Positions 26,272 to 35,246 of a stretch of DNA of 64,000 nucleotides are shown here, one piece after another. The notes beneath the pieces are model-generated. The model was not told the origin of the DNA, searched no databases, and was given only the letters and a program-made list of their open reading frames with translations. Position 1 is the first letter of the stretch. Every line of letters begins with the position of its first letter. Made by a program: the position numbers and the translations under genes. The DNA is taken from assembly GCA_035296565.1 (NCBI GenBank), contig DATHAQ010000037.1, forward strand, positions 1 through 64,000. Reading direction: 5' to 3'. The stretch comes from JACCZR01 sp035296565. GTDB lineage: Bacteria; Actinomycetota; Thermoleophilia; Solirubrobacterales; Thermoleophilaceae.

Positions 26272-27509
26272 CGAGACTGGGTGGATCCGGTCCTGGCCCG
26301 ACCAACGCTCGGGCTGTGCTCCGGTCCGGCGAGGTCGCCCTGGAGCACGCGACCCGGTCGTTCGAGGTGCGCCCGGAGGAGCGCAGCCGCACGTTGAAGG
26401 AGGTCTTCATACGCCGCGGGCGCAAGTCGGGTCACGGCCGCGTCAATGCCTTGAGCGACGTATCGCTGCACATCGAGCCCGGCGAGGCCGTCGCCTTCCT
26501 AGGGCGCAACGGCGCGGGCAAGACTTCGACCCTCCGCTGCCTGGCCGGCATCGTCCCCCTGGACTCGGGGCGAGCGGAGTGCGGCGGCACGGTCGTCTCC
26601 CTGCTCGACCTCGGCGCCGGCTTCGGCCCCGAGTTCTCGGGCCGCGAGAACATCCTGCTCAACGGCGCGCTGCACGGCTTCACGCGCGAGAAGATCGAGG
26701 AGCGCGTGGACGACATCGTCGCGTTCTCCGAGCTCGGCGAGTTCATCGACGTGCCCGTCAAGACCTACAGCGCGGGCATGTTCCTGCGCCTCGGCTTCTC
26801 GATCGCCGCCTTCCTGGACGCCGACGTGATGCTCATCGACGAGGTGCTGGCCGTCGGCGACGAGGCATTCCAGCGCAAGTGCCTGCGCCGCATCGGCGAC
26901 CGGATGGACGCGGGGGCGACGCTCGTCCTGGTCTCGCACGACCCGACCGCCATCGAGCGGGTGTGCCGCCGCGTGGTGGTGCTCGACGGCGGCGAGGTGC
27001 AGTTCGACGGCGGCGTGGCGGAGGGGCTGCTCTTCTACCACCGCCTGATCGGAGCAGAGGGCGCGGGGTCGCGGCGGGCGGGGTCGCCGGGCTCGATCGT
27101 GGAGATCGAGCTGCACGACAGCGAGGCCCGGCCCCGGCACGCCTTCCGTCCCGGCGAGCCGCTGCGGGTGAAGATGGCGGTGATCCCGCCGGCCGATTCC
27201 GAGCGAGCGGTCCTCGCGCTCGAGGTGCGCCAGGCCGAGGGCGGGCTCTGCTTTCGCACCGACACCGCGCTGACCGGCGAGGGCGACGGCGAGGTCGAGG
27301 TGACCTTCGAGGTGCCGCGGCTCGCGCTGCTGGGCGGCGACTACGACCTGGCCGCTGGCGTGGCCGACCAGGACGCTCCGCCCGCCACCTCGCTCGACCG
27401 CCTCGCCCGCTTCTCGGTGATGCGCACGCTGGAGGCCGAGGGCGTGGCCGACCTTCGCGGCACGTGGACGGTGGCCGGCGAGCGCGCCGCCGAGGAGGCA
27501 CTGCGCTGA
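26268..27509 (+). CDS. ABC polysaccharide exporter ATP-binding subunit (Wzt-like) with C-terminal carbohydrate-binding-type domain
   Basis: A 413-residue protein, GTG start overlapping the permease stop. The nucleotide-binding domain (about 15-255) has Walker A GRNGAGKTS, the signature TYSAGMFLRLGFSIA, Walker B DVMLIDEVLAVGD and the switch His in LVSHD. The remaining ~150 residues (IVEIELHDSEARPRHAFRPGEPLRVKMAV ... LLGGDYDLAAGV) form a Wzt-like C-terminal beta-sandwich, which in characterised systems recognises the end of the finished polymer. It powers export of a chain made in the cytoplasm, a route distinct from the flippases at 58569 and 61913. Confidence 0.93.
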   Translation: MTRLGGSGPGPTNARAVLRSGEVALEHATRSFEVRPEERSRTLKEVFIRRGRKSGHGRVNALSDVSLHIEPGEAVAFLGRNGAGKTSTLRCLAGIVPLDSGRAECGGTVVSLLDLGAGFGPEFSGRENILLNGALHGFTREKIEERVDDIVAFSELGEFIDVPVKTYSAGMFLRLGFSIAAFLDADVMLIDEVLAVGDEAFQRKCLRRIGDRMDAGATLVLVSHDPTAIERVCRRVVVLDGGEVQFDGGVAEGLLFYHRLIGAEGAGSRRAGSPGSIVEIELHDSEARPRHAFRPGEPLRVKMAVIPPADSERAVLALEVRQAEGGLCFRTDTALTGEGDGEVEVTFEVPRLALLGGDYDLAAGVADQDAPPATSLDRLARFSVMRTLEAEGVADLRGTWTVAGERAAEEALR

Positions 27510-27841
27510 GCTCGCCCGAGGAAGCTGGAGCCGCCGCGCGGGCGCAGGCACAGCGCAAGCGGGCAGAGGGCGTGTACGGGGAGCCCGAGTCGGGCCCGCT
27601 GGAGCCGACGGTGAGCGCCGAGGTCCCGTCGCTGGCCGACCTCGAGCGCTGGGCGGCGATCGAGGTGGATCCAGAGGCCGTCTACTCGACGCGCCGCGCC
27701 GGAGCGCCGATCACCGCCGTAAAGCGCCTGCTGCTGCGGCTGCTGCGCCAGTACCACGTCGAGCTCGAGGCCAAGCAGACCCGCTTCAACGTGGCCGTAG
27801 TGGAGCGGCTGCGCGAGCTCGAGCGCCGCAGCGGCGAGTGA
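27506..27841 (+). CDS. small protein with a membrane-proximal amphipathic motif found in envelope transferases
   Basis: About 111 residues, lying between the Wzt-like gene and a glycosyltransferase and overlapping both. The C-terminal half (ITAVKRLLLRLLRQYHVELEAKQTRFNVAVVERLRELERR) has the basic amphipathic helix followed by QxxFNxxVVexL pattern that I recognise as an N-terminal appendage of many polysaccharide methyltransferases and glycosyltransferases; here it stands alone. It may anchor or link cluster enzymes. The start is uncertain: CTG 27506 overlaps the upstream stop as CTGA, GTG 27572 would give 89 residues, and a GTG inside the Wzt-like gene is also possible. The downstream overlap is GTGA. 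Confidence 0.65.
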   Translation: MSSPEEAGAAARAQAQRKRAEGVYGEPESGPLEPTVSAEVPSLADLERWAAIEVDPEAVYSTRRAGAPITAVKRLLLRLLRQYHVELEAKQTRFNVAVVERLRELERRSGE

Positions 27842-28869
27842 CCCGGGTACACCAGGCTCTCTCTGGCGCGGGGCCCTACGACGCCGTGACGGTCCAGGCG
27901 CTGCGCTGGCGGGAGCTGCTTGCCGGGCGCGGCTACGAGGGCCGGGTCTTCGCCGGGGCGATCGACCCGCGGGCCGGCAACGTGCAGCCGCTGGCCCGCT
28001 TGGACCCGCGGCCGGCGGACCTCACCGTCCTGCATTACTCGGCCTACGCCCCCCACATGCGACGCGCGCTCGAGCTGCCGGGCCGCAAGCTGATCGTTCA
28101 TCACAACGTGACGCCGCCGCGCTATCTCTGGGACCACGCGCCGAATGTCGCCGCCAGCTGTGCGCTCGCCCTGCGTGAGCTGCCCGGCTACCTGGAGCGC
28201 GCCGACGCGGTGGCGGCCGTCTCGGAGTACAACGCGCGGGAGCTCACGGAGGCCGGCGCTCGCGACGTGTCGGTGGTCCCGATCCTGCTCGACCCCGAGA
28301 GGCTCAGTCCGCGCGGCACACCACCGCCCGGCGACGGGCCGCTGGTGCTGGTGGTGGGCCGGCTGGTGCCCAACAAGCGCCACGATCTCGCCGCGCAGGC
28401 CTTCGACGCCTACCGCCGGGCTTGCGAGCCCGGGGCCCGGCTGCTGTTCGTCGGCGAACCGCTGACAGCCGCGTACCGGCGCCTGGTCGAGAGCTGGGCC
28501 CCGGCGGCCGTGACGGGCGGCCTGCCGCAGCCCGACCTCAACGCCGCCTACGCCGAGGCCTCGGTACTGCTCTCGACCTCCGAGCACGAGGGCTTCTCCG
28601 TGCCGCTGCTGGAGGCCTTCGAGTTCGGGTTGCCGGTGGTGGCGCGGCCGGCCGGCGGCATGCCCGAGGTCGGCGGCGACGCCGTGCTGTGGGTCGGCGA
28701 GGAGCCCTTCGACGCGGCGGTTGCGGCCGAGCTGATCGACGGGGCCGTGCGCGACGGCGAGCTGCGGGCCGAGCTCGCCCGCCGCGGGCGCGAGCGCTTG
28801 GAGGCCTTCGCGCCGGAACGGGTGAGCGAGCGGATCGTGGCCGCGGTCGAGAGAGCGCTGGGCGCGTGA
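27838..28869 (+). CDS. GT4 family glycosyltransferase
   Basis: A 343-residue two-domain GT-B enzyme. The C-terminal donor-binding half has LVLVVGRLVPNKRHDLAAQAF and the ExxxxxxxE pattern SEHEGFSVPLLEAFEFGLPVV. The N-terminal half (HQALSGAGPYDAVTVQALRW, HHNVTPPRYLWDH) is the acceptor side. It probably transfers a nucleotide-activated sugar to a lipid-linked glycan in the cytoplasm. The GTG start overlaps the small gene before it, and its stop overlaps the following methyltransferase as GTGA, so it belongs to the exporter operon. Confidence 0.88.
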   Translation: MTRVHQALSGAGPYDAVTVQALRWRELLAGRGYEGRVFAGAIDPRAGNVQPLARLDPRPADLTVLHYSAYAPHMRRALELPGRKLIVHHNVTPPRYLWDHAPNVAASCALALRELPGYLERADAVAAVSEYNARELTEAGARDVSVVPILLDPERLSPRGTPPPGDGPLVLVVGRLVPNKRHDLAAQAFDAYRRACEPGARLLFVGEPLTAAYRRLVESWAPAAVTGGLPQPDLNAAYAEASVLLSTSEHEGFSVPLLEAFEFGLPVVARPAGGMPEVGGDAVLWVGEEPFDAAVAAELIDGAVRDGELRAELARRGRERLEAFAPERVSERIVAAVERALGA

Positions 28870-29582
28870 GCGCGCCCTACCGCGAGGACAACCTGCTGGA
28901 CCGCATCTCCGACGAGGACACGCTGGAGCTGCACTACGACCGCATCCGCGAGCGCGAGCGCGAGCTGCTCGACGCGCGGCTGGGTATGGACGGTGGCCGC
29001 GTGCTGTCGGTGGGCTGCGGCTGGCACCCCGGGCGCCACCTGTTCCCCAAGCCGGCGTGGCACATGACCGGCGTGGAGCTGGAGCAGTCGTGGATCGACC
29101 TGCTCGTGGAGGCGGGCGACCTCGACGACGGCTTCGCCGGCCGCGCCGGCGAGCTCGACCGCCTCGAGGACGCCTCCTTCGACGTCGTGCTCTACCGGCT
29201 GGTCCTGCACCACATCGCCTACCAGGACTCGCTGGGCCCGCCGCTGGCCGAGGCTCGACGCCTGCTGCGCCCAGGCGGCGCACTGGTTGCGGTGGAGCCC
29301 GGCTCGTGGCACCCCGTCGGGGCGGCGCTGACGCTGGCGAACCGGCTCGACCTGGGGACGATGGTCCACGGCACACCCGACGACATCCCGCTGTCGCCGC
29401 GGCGCCTGGAGGCCGACGCGCGAGCCGCGGGCTTCGAGCCCGAGCTGCACGCGGTCACCTACTCCTGGCGAAGGCTGCCGCCCGGCGCCCAACGCGCTCT
29501 GCACGCCCTTGACGCTCCCCTGGGTTCGCGGCTGCGCTCGGCGCCCTTCGGCCACACCCTCCTGCTGCTCGCGCGCGCCTAG
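28866..29582 (+). CDS. class I SAM methyltransferase
   Basis: A 238-residue methyltransferase with SAM loop VLSVGCGWHPG at 46-56, a motif II acid in MTGVELEQSW and ASFDVVLYRLVLHHIAYQDSLGPPLAEARRLLRPGGALVAVEPG as the core. It closes the five-gene plus-strand operon of ABC permease, ATPase, small protein, GT4 and methyltransferase. In ABC-dependent polysaccharide systems a methyl cap can mark chain termination for Wzt, so a capping role is possible but not shown. The TAG stop shares CTAG with the convergent GT-C gene. Confidence 0.83.
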   Translation: MSAPYREDNLLDRISDEDTLELHYDRIRERERELLDARLGMDGGRVLSVGCGWHPGRHLFPKPAWHMTGVELEQSWIDLLVEAGDLDDGFAGRAGELDRLEDASFDVVLYRLVLHHIAYQDSLGPPLAEARRLLRPGGALVAVEPGSWHPVGAALTLANRLDLGTMVHGTPDDIPLSPRRLEADARAAGFEPELHAVTYSWRRLPPGAQRALHALDAPLGSRLRSAPFGHTLLLLARA

Positions 29583-31531
29583 TCGGAGCTTCGCGCGTTC
29601 GGGCCCTCGAGCGGGTCGACCAGCTCGACCGAGGAGCGGTCGGTTCCGGGGGTGTCCGCTCGCAGCCGGAACAGCGCGAAGCGCCTGTTGGTGAGGATCG
29701 GCGCGCCGTCGCTGTCGGGCGCCGGGGCGAAGCGGTTGGTCAGCAGGAAGTCGGCGCGGCGGCCCACCGGTGGGTAGGGGAAGAACTTGCGCAGCGGGTC
29801 GAGCGCCGTGAGCGGGTGCGGGGCGAGCATGTAGCCCGCCCACTGCTGCGCGCCGTAGGGGCGTATGTCCACGCGCACGCTGGACCCGGGCGGCAGTCTC
29901 TTGCCCCAGTCGCGCACCTGCCAGAGGTCACGGTCGACGGACGGGACGATGTAGTGCGCCCGCTGGGCCGACGCGAAGCCCACGAGTGCCAGGGCCACCG
30001 CTGCCAAGGCCAGCCCGGGCAGGGTCCGCCGGCCGCGAGCCCGGACCAGCCAGGCGATCCCCGCGCCCGCGAAGGCGAGCGTCAGGGGCCCGAGAATGCT
30101 CACCGCGCGCAGGTAGAACAGCTGTGTGCCGTCGCGCAGGCGCATGTAGCCCACCGTCACCAGCAGCGCCGCGAACAGGAGGCCGAAAGGCACGCGGGCC
30201 TCCTTGGGGGCCCGCCACAGCCCGACCGCCGCCAGGCCGATCAGCAGCACGACGGCGACCGACAGCGACTCGGGAAGGCCGAAGCGGTCGTACAGCGGCG
30301 GGAAGGGATCGCCGGGGGTGTGCCACTCGCTGAGGTCGCCGCCCGGGGCCAGGGCGATCAGCGCGGACACCATCTTCTGCGCCGCCGCGGCCACCAGCAG
30401 GAGCGCCACCAGCGCCACGAACAGGGCGGGCAGGGCGAGCAGCGCCTGAACCCAGCGGCGGCGCGGCATTCGAAGACCGGGCAGCCAGCGACGACGGCGG
30501 TCGCAGGCCCGCACCGCCACAGCCACGAGGAACAGGGCCACGAAGGGAAACAGCAGCGGATAGGCCAGCAGCGAGCTGATGGCCGCCAGGGCGAACAGCC
30601 CCAGCGTCCGCGGCCGCGGCTCGCGCAGGTGGTACCAGCCGGCCAGCAGCACGAGGGGCAGAGTCAGCAGCGCCCACTGCAGGTTGTAGAAGGGCTCGTA
30701 GACCACCGACATCGCACCGGTGCCCAGCCCCCCCAACGCCATGACCAGCAGCGAGCCGCGCGGCCCGGCGCCGAGCAGCAGCACGCCGATCAGGAATAGC
30801 CCGATCGCAACGCCCGCCATCAGCACGGCGCTCAGCGGCGTGAGGGCGACGACGGGGTCGAGGCCCGAGAGCTGCGAGGTGGCCGCCAGCACGTAGATCA
30901 TCGGAAAGCGCGAGTTCCAGACCGAGGGCATGTGGTCGATCGGCAACTGCACCCGCTCGGCGCCCAAAGGGGCGTGTTGCAGGAGCTCGGCGACGCCGGT
31001 GGCCAGGTGCGCGTCCCCGTTTCCCCCCACCACGCTGGCCATGGAGCCCGTCCGGATCAGCGGCGCCACGAGTACGGCCGCCACCAGCGCGGCCACCAGG
31101 GCGGGGCCAGCCAAAGGACGCAGGCGCGCCGCCAGGGCGAGGTCCGAGCCGCCCGTCCACAGCGCCGAGCCCAGGCCCGCGGCGAGCACGACCACCAGCG
31201 AGGCGCTGAGCGGGAGCTTGAGTGCGCCGAGCAGCGCCAGGGCCAGGCCGGCGACGCACGCGCCGAGGGGGATCGCGAGCAGCGGCGCCCAGCGGCGCAG
31301 CTCGGGCGGGGCGAGCAGCCGCGCCGGCGCGAGCCCGCAGGCCGCGAACAGGAGCATCGCGGCGCCGCAGGCGCGCAGCACGTCGAGCGCCTCGGAGAGC
31401 TCGGGCCCGCTGGTCCGCCCGGCGACCAGGTCGGAGCTGGTGGCCCCGACGACCGCGGCGACTACCCCCGCCAGCACCAGCCCCACCGCCGCCGCAACCC
31501 CGCCCAGGCGCGGAGCGCTGAGGCGGCTCAT
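29579..31531 (-). CDS. large polytopic membrane protein, GT-C-like
   Basis: A 650-residue protein with about twelve or more hydrophobic segments. The conserved-looking first large loop reads GGNGDAHLATGVAELLQHAPLG followed by LPIDHMPSVWNSRFPMIYVLAA, where the Asp of NGDAH could be the catalytic acid of a GT-C enzyme. The last ~140 residues form a soluble extracytoplasmic domain. The ATG start overlaps the WecG/TagA stop as ATGA, so it is the last gene of a long minus-strand operon. It could add sugars from polyprenyl-phosphate donors outside the membrane. A polymerase role cannot be excluded. Confidence 0.68.
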   Translation of the reverse strand: MSRLSAPRLGGVAAAVGLVLAGVVAAVVGATSSDLVAGRTSGPELSEALDVLRACGAAMLLFAACGLAPARLLAPPELRRWAPLLAIPLGACVAGLALALLGALKLPLSASLVVVLAAGLGSALWTGGSDLALAARLRPLAGPALVAALVAAVLVAPLIRTGSMASVVGGNGDAHLATGVAELLQHAPLGAERVQLPIDHMPSVWNSRFPMIYVLAATSQLSGLDPVVALTPLSAVLMAGVAIGLFLIGVLLLGAGPRGSLLVMALGGLGTGAMSVVYEPFYNLQWALLTLPLVLLAGWYHLREPRPRTLGLFALAAISSLLAYPLLFPFVALFLVAVAVRACDRRRRWLPGLRMPRRRWVQALLALPALFVALVALLLVAAAAQKMVSALIALAPGGDLSEWHTPGDPFPPLYDRFGLPESLSVAVVLLIGLAAVGLWRAPKEARVPFGLLFAALLVTVGYMRLRDGTQLFYLRAVSILGPLTLAFAGAGIAWLVRARGRRTLPGLALAAVALALVGFASAQRAHYIVPSVDRDLWQVRDWGKRLPPGSSVRVDIRPYGAQQWAGYMLAPHPLTALDPLRKFFPYPPVGRRADFLLTNRFAPAPDSDGAPILTNRRFALFRLRADTPGTDRSSVELVDPLEGPNARSSD

Positions 31532-32277
31532 CGCGTCAGGTTTCGCTCGCGCCAGACGCGTGTGAGGAAGGCGGGGTTGCCCAGCAGGTAGCGGCGCCAC
31601 ATGCGCCGGGGCTCGAGCGCCAGGCGAAAGACCCACTCCAGGCCGTGGTCGGCGAGCCAGTGCGGCGCGCGCGGCACACGGTGGGACAGGTAGTCGAACA
31701 GGGCGCCGACGGTCCAGACAACGGGCACCTCGAGGCGGTCCGCGTAGTGCTCGACCCAGCGCTCCTGCAGCGGCGTGCCCATGCCCACGAGCAGGATGTC
31801 GGGCTGCTTCTCGGCGATGTCCTCGAGCACGCGCTCTGAGTGTGGGCTGCCCAGCTCGAAGTAGCCGTGGTGGGTGCCGCGGATGTCGAGCCGCGGATAC
31901 CAGCGCCGTAGTGCGGCGCCAGCGTCGGCGGCCGAGCCGGGGTCCGAGCCCAGCAGGTAGAGCGACAGGCCGCGCTCCTGGCACAGGCTGGCCGCGCCCC
32001 AGATCCAGTCGGCGCCGGTCATGCGGTGGGGGACCGGCAGGCCGATCAGGCGGGTGGCGAGGCGCACGCCGTAGCCGTCGCAGTAGACGAGGTCGGAGCC
32101 CTTGAGCGCGCTGCGCAGCTCGGGGTCGCCGTTGGCCTGGTTGAGGACGTGGGCGTTTACGTAGGAGACGTGGTGGCTGCGCCCGTCGGCCGCGAAGCCC
32201 AGGATGCGCCGCAACAGCTCGGCCGGCGGAGCCGTCTGGACGTCGATGTCGAAGAGCCGCGTGGGGGCCGAGGCCAT
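31528..32277 (-). CDS. WecG/TagA/CpsF family glycosyltransferase
   Basis: A 249-residue GT26-type enzyme. The conserved opening (FDIDVQTAPPAELLRRILGF) is followed by HVSYVNAHVLNQANGDPELRSALKGSDLVYCDGYGV with the catalytic-region Asp, and PDILLVGMGTPLQERWVEHY. The C-terminal basic segment (LEPRRMWRRYLLGNPAFL) mediates membrane association in TagA. These enzymes add ManNAc or ManNAcA to lipid-linked GlcNAc, an early step in teichoic-acid and capsule linkers. ATG 32277 fits the family start; the longer open frame to 32322 adds an unlikely leader. It is one of two paralogues in the window (the other at 57635). Confidence 0.9.
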   Translation of the reverse strand: MASAPTRLFDIDVQTAPPAELLRRILGFAADGRSHHVSYVNAHVLNQANGDPELRSALKGSDLVYCDGYGVRLATRLIGLPVPHRMTGADWIWGAASLCQERGLSLYLLGSDPGSAADAGAALRRWYPRLDIRGTHHGYFELGSPHSERVLEDIAEKQPDILLVGMGTPLQERWVEHYADRLEVPVVWTVGALFDYLSHRVPRAPHWLADHGLEWVFRLALEPRRMWRRYLLGNPAFLTRVWRERNLTR

Positions 32278-32374
32278 TGCGCGCCCCAGGGTAGTCAGCC
32301 CGCGCGGGCATCCCGCCCACATCGCGACCGGGCAGGCGCCGTCCCGGCCCCTCGACGGCCCGGCTTCGCCGAGC

Positions 32375-33322
32375 TCATACCGGAGGCTCGAGTCCGTAGG
32401 GCGGCAGCGCCTTGCGCCGGGCCTGCAGCTGCCGCCGTTTGCGCAACATGTCCGGCAGCAGCCTCGCGGCCTCCGCGTAGCCGCGAAGCAGCGCCCGCTC
32501 GGCCAGCAGGGCGTAGCCCAGGGCGGCCAGCTCGTACGCCGCCACCGCCGGCAGGTCGCGCACCAGCGACTCGATTGGATCGTTCTTGGCCATCATCAGC
32601 AGTCGGTTGCGAAACTGGACCATCCGGTCCCAGTCGGGCATGCGGCTGCGGGTCGAGTGGCTGAAGGTGCGCATGTGGAAGGCGGTCGCCGCGGGCTCGT
32701 AGACGCAGCGCCAGCCCAGCAGCCGCAGGCGCCAGGCCAGGTCGGCGTCCGAGCCCCAAGCCTCCAGCTGCTCGTCGACTACCTGCCCGTCCAGCGCGGC
32801 GTCGTCCAGGGCCTCGCGCCGATACAGCGCCACGGCGCCGTCGGCCCCGAAGGCCTCGGCCGAGCGGCTGAAGCCCAGAGCGGGCCGCCCGTGTCCCACC
32901 AGCCCGTTCTTGCGCCGGCGGTCGAGGGACATCCCGGCGGCGTCCATGGCGTCGAGCCGCTGCCCCGGCTCGGGCCCGAGCGTGCGGACCAGCTTCGGCG
33001 CCACCGACCCCACGCCCGGCTCCTCAAGGCGGCGTCGCGCCGCCGCCACGAAGCCGGGCTCGAGGAAGCAGTCGGGCTGCATGAACAGGACGGCGTCGCC
33101 CTCGACGCTGCGCAGTGCGACGTTGGCCGCGCGGGGCCAGGAGTGGCGCTCGGACAGACGCACGCAGCGCACGCCGGCCTCCGCGGCCACCACGGCGGTC
33201 GAGTCGTTCGAGGCGTTGTCGATGACCACCACCTCGACGTCTTGCTGTCCGAGCGCGGTCGGCAGCGCGTGGCGCAGCAGCTCGCCCTCGTCGGTGGAGA
33301 TGACCGGGACGGCGACGCTCAC
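32375..33322 (-). CDS. GT2 family glycosyltransferase
   Basis: A 315-residue GT-A enzyme. The N-terminal VSVAVPVISTDEGELLRHALPTALGQQDVEVVVIDNASND is the nucleotide-sugar fold; the acidic DxD position is replaced by QPD in LFMQPDCFLEPGF. The acceptor half has WGSDADLAWRLRLLGWRCVYEP. Rhamnosyl- or galactofuranosyltransferases of this type are common in actinobacterial clusters. The GTG start overlaps the upstream GT2 stop as GTGA. A 97-base gap separates it from the WecG/TagA gene. Confidence 0.85.
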   Translation of the reverse strand: MSVAVPVISTDEGELLRHALPTALGQQDVEVVVIDNASNDSTAVVAAEAGVRCVRLSERHSWPRAANVALRSVEGDAVLFMQPDCFLEPGFVAAARRRLEEPGVGSVAPKLVRTLGPEPGQRLDAMDAAGMSLDRRRKNGLVGHGRPALGFSRSAEAFGADGAVALYRREALDDAALDGQVVDEQLEAWGSDADLAWRLRLLGWRCVYEPAATAFHMRTFSHSTRSRMPDWDRMVQFRNRLLMMAKNDPIESLVRDLPAVAAYELAALGYALLAERALLRGYAEAARLLPDMLRKRRQLQARRKALPPYGLEPPV

Positions 33323-34344
33323 GACCGGTATCCCTCGATGATCCGCTGGCCGGCCTCGCGCATCCCGTCGTCGTAGCGCCAGCAGACCTCGGTGTCGCCC
33401 CAGCGCTCCAGCACCGCGGCCATGTCGGGGTTGAGGATGTCGAAGCCCCACTTCTCGCGCCAGTAGGCGTAGTGGTGGCGCAGGCGCTCCCGGATCGGGC
33501 GCGGTGGCAGGTCGAGGTCGAGCCCGTGCGAGATTCGGTAGCGCAGCGAGGGCGGCAGCGCCCCCCCGATCCGCCGCCGCACGGCGGTGCGCGCCCGGGC
33601 CGCGGGCTTGCCCTGCGTCCGCCGCCCCACGTGGTGCACCACCCGCACGTCAGGGAGGTAGAAGACCTTCTGGCCATGGCGGCGGATGCACATCGTCAGG
33701 TCCAGGTCGTCGAACCAGACCGGCGCCCAGTTGGGGTCGTACCCGCCCACCTCGAGCGCCACGTCGCGGCGGAACATCATGCAGCAGCCGATCCCGCCGT
33801 CCACCTCGGCGATCGAGTCGCAGAGCGGGCAGTCCTGCTCCCCGAAGCGCTCCACCCGCTGGTGGTTGGTGCGCCGTCCGGCCGGCTCGGTGATGCGCGC
33901 GCCGCGGTCGTGGAACCCCTCGGGTCCGATCATGTCGACGCCGCAGGTGTGGACCTGCCCCCAGTCGAAGACGATCTTCCCCGTAACCACACCCACCCGG
34001 TCGTCGGTGGCGAAGAAGGCGACCATCCGGTCCAGCCAGCCCGGCGTCTCCACGGAGGCGTCGCCGTCTAGCTGCACCACCAGCTCGCCTCGGGCGGCCC
34101 GCAGGCCGGCGTTGAGGGTGTCGACGACACCGCTGTGCTCGCGCTCGATCAGGCGCAGCTCGGAGAAGCGGCCGGAGTCGCGCCAGCGGCGCAGCAGCTC
34201 CTGGCTGCCGTCGGTGGAGCCGTCGTCGACCACGAGCAGCTCGAGGTCGGGGTAGTCGGTGTTGGCGGCCAGGCGGTCCAGCACCAGGTCGAGCACGCCG
34301 GCGTTGTTGCGGTTGGGGAGCAGGAGGGTCACCGGCGCGGCCAT
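33319..34344 (-). CDS. GT2 family glycosyltransferase
   Basis: A 341-residue GT2 enzyme. Its opening PVTLLLPNRNNAGVLDLVLDRLAANTDYPDLELLVVDDGSTDGS and the VVQLDGDASVETPGW Asp-x-Asp are clear. CCMMFRRDVALEVGGYDPNWAPVWFDDLDLTMCIRRHG is the second-domain signature. Five Cys between about residues 138 and 205 are unusual for the family. The ATG overlaps the upstream stop by one base (TGATG). The C terminus (RYDDGMREAGQRIIEGYRS) extends past the standard fold. The sugar is unknown, but the position next to glf allows galactofuranose. Confidence 0.87.
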   Translation of the reverse strand: MAAPVTLLLPNRNNAGVLDLVLDRLAANTDYPDLELLVVDDGSTDGSQELLRRWRDSGRFSELRLIEREHSGVVDTLNAGLRAARGELVVQLDGDASVETPGWLDRMVAFFATDDRVGVVTGKIVFDWGQVHTCGVDMIGPEGFHDRGARITEPAGRRTNHQRVERFGEQDCPLCDSIAEVDGGIGCCMMFRRDVALEVGGYDPNWAPVWFDDLDLTMCIRRHGQKVFYLPDVRVVHHVGRRTQGKPAARARTAVRRRIGGALPPSLRYRISHGLDLDLPPRPIRERLRHHYAYWREKWGFDILNPDMAAVLERWGDTEVCWRYDDGMREAGQRIIEGYRS

Positions 34345-35246
34345 CAGCGCAACACACGCCTCCAGGGTGAGGACTCGGGCACTGGGCGCTCGTTGGGCAG
34401 CAGCCGCCCGAGCTCCCAGGCGACGGCTTCCAGCGGGCGGAAGAACGCGAGGATGACGGCGTCGCGGTCGGCGCCGCGCAGCAGCTCGGCCAGCGCCCCT
34501 GCGGTGGCGCTGAGCGCCCAGCGCCAGAAGCTGGTGCGCGCCAGCAGCGGCACCGAGCCGGGGTACGCGCGGCTGATCCACTCGCCGCCGGCGCCCCAGA
34601 CCGCCTTCTGCGTCACGAAGCCCCGCAGCGTCTTGCGGCTGGCGTGGACGACGGCGGCTCTCTCGCGCCGCTCGAGCTCCCAGCCCGCGGCGCGCAGGCG
34701 GTAGGTCAGGTCGGCGTCCTCGGCTGCCCGTATGCCCTCGCGAAAGCCGCCCACCTCCTCGAACGCGGTCCGGCGGCAGGCGATGTTCGCGCTCTTGGGG
34801 TAGCCCCACTCGCCGAAGCTGAAGGTGTCGTCCTGGGTCATCGCGCCGCGCAGGTACGAGTAACGGGCCACGACCGGCGAGCCCGGCGGGGCCTCCTGCT
34901 CGATCACGCCGCCGGCCAGCAGCCCGGTGCGCGGCGCCGGCTCGGGCTCGAAGTAGCGGTCGAGCACGGCGGGGTCGGGCCGGGTGTCGGCGTCGCAGAA
35001 CACAAGCCACTCGGCGCTGCCGCGCTCCGCGCCGCGGTTGCGGGCGAAGGCGGGCGTCGGCAGCTCGGCGGCACGAAGCACCGGCACGCCGCCCTCGGGC
35101 GGGGCGGGCGCCCCGGACGTGTTGTCAACCACCAGCACGGAGTCGCCCGGCCGCAGCTCGATCGCCCCCAGCCGCTCGCGCACCGCCCGCAGCGACCTGG
35201 GGCCGCCCTTGAAAGGGACGACCACGTCGACCGACGGTCGGCTCAC
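34344..35246 (-). CDS. GT2 family glycosyltransferase, paralogue of the gene at 36367
   Basis: A 300-residue GT2 protein. Signature blocks are RPSVDVVVPFKGGPRSLRAVRERLGAIELRPGDSVLVVDN, WLVFCDADTRPDP (DxD) and FREGIRAAEDADLTYRLRAAGWELERR. The same blocks occur in the protein at 36367, including the C-terminal FFRPLEAVAWELGR versus CFRPLELIAYELGR, so the two are paralogues flanking glf. The GTG start overlaps the glf stop as GTGA. The unusual order of the first block (PFKGG instead of a DDG loop) marks a distinct subfamily. Confidence 0.86.
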   Translation of the reverse strand: MSRPSVDVVVPFKGGPRSLRAVRERLGAIELRPGDSVLVVDNTSGAPAPPEGGVPVLRAAELPTPAFARNRGAERGSAEWLVFCDADTRPDPAVLDRYFEPEPAPRTGLLAGGVIEQEAPPGSPVVARYSYLRGAMTQDDTFSFGEWGYPKSANIACRRTAFEEVGGFREGIRAAEDADLTYRLRAAGWELERRERAAVVHASRKTLRGFVTQKAVWGAGGEWISRAYPGSVPLLARTSFWRWALSATAGALAELLRGADRDAVILAFFRPLEAVAWELGRLLPNERPVPESSPWRRVLR

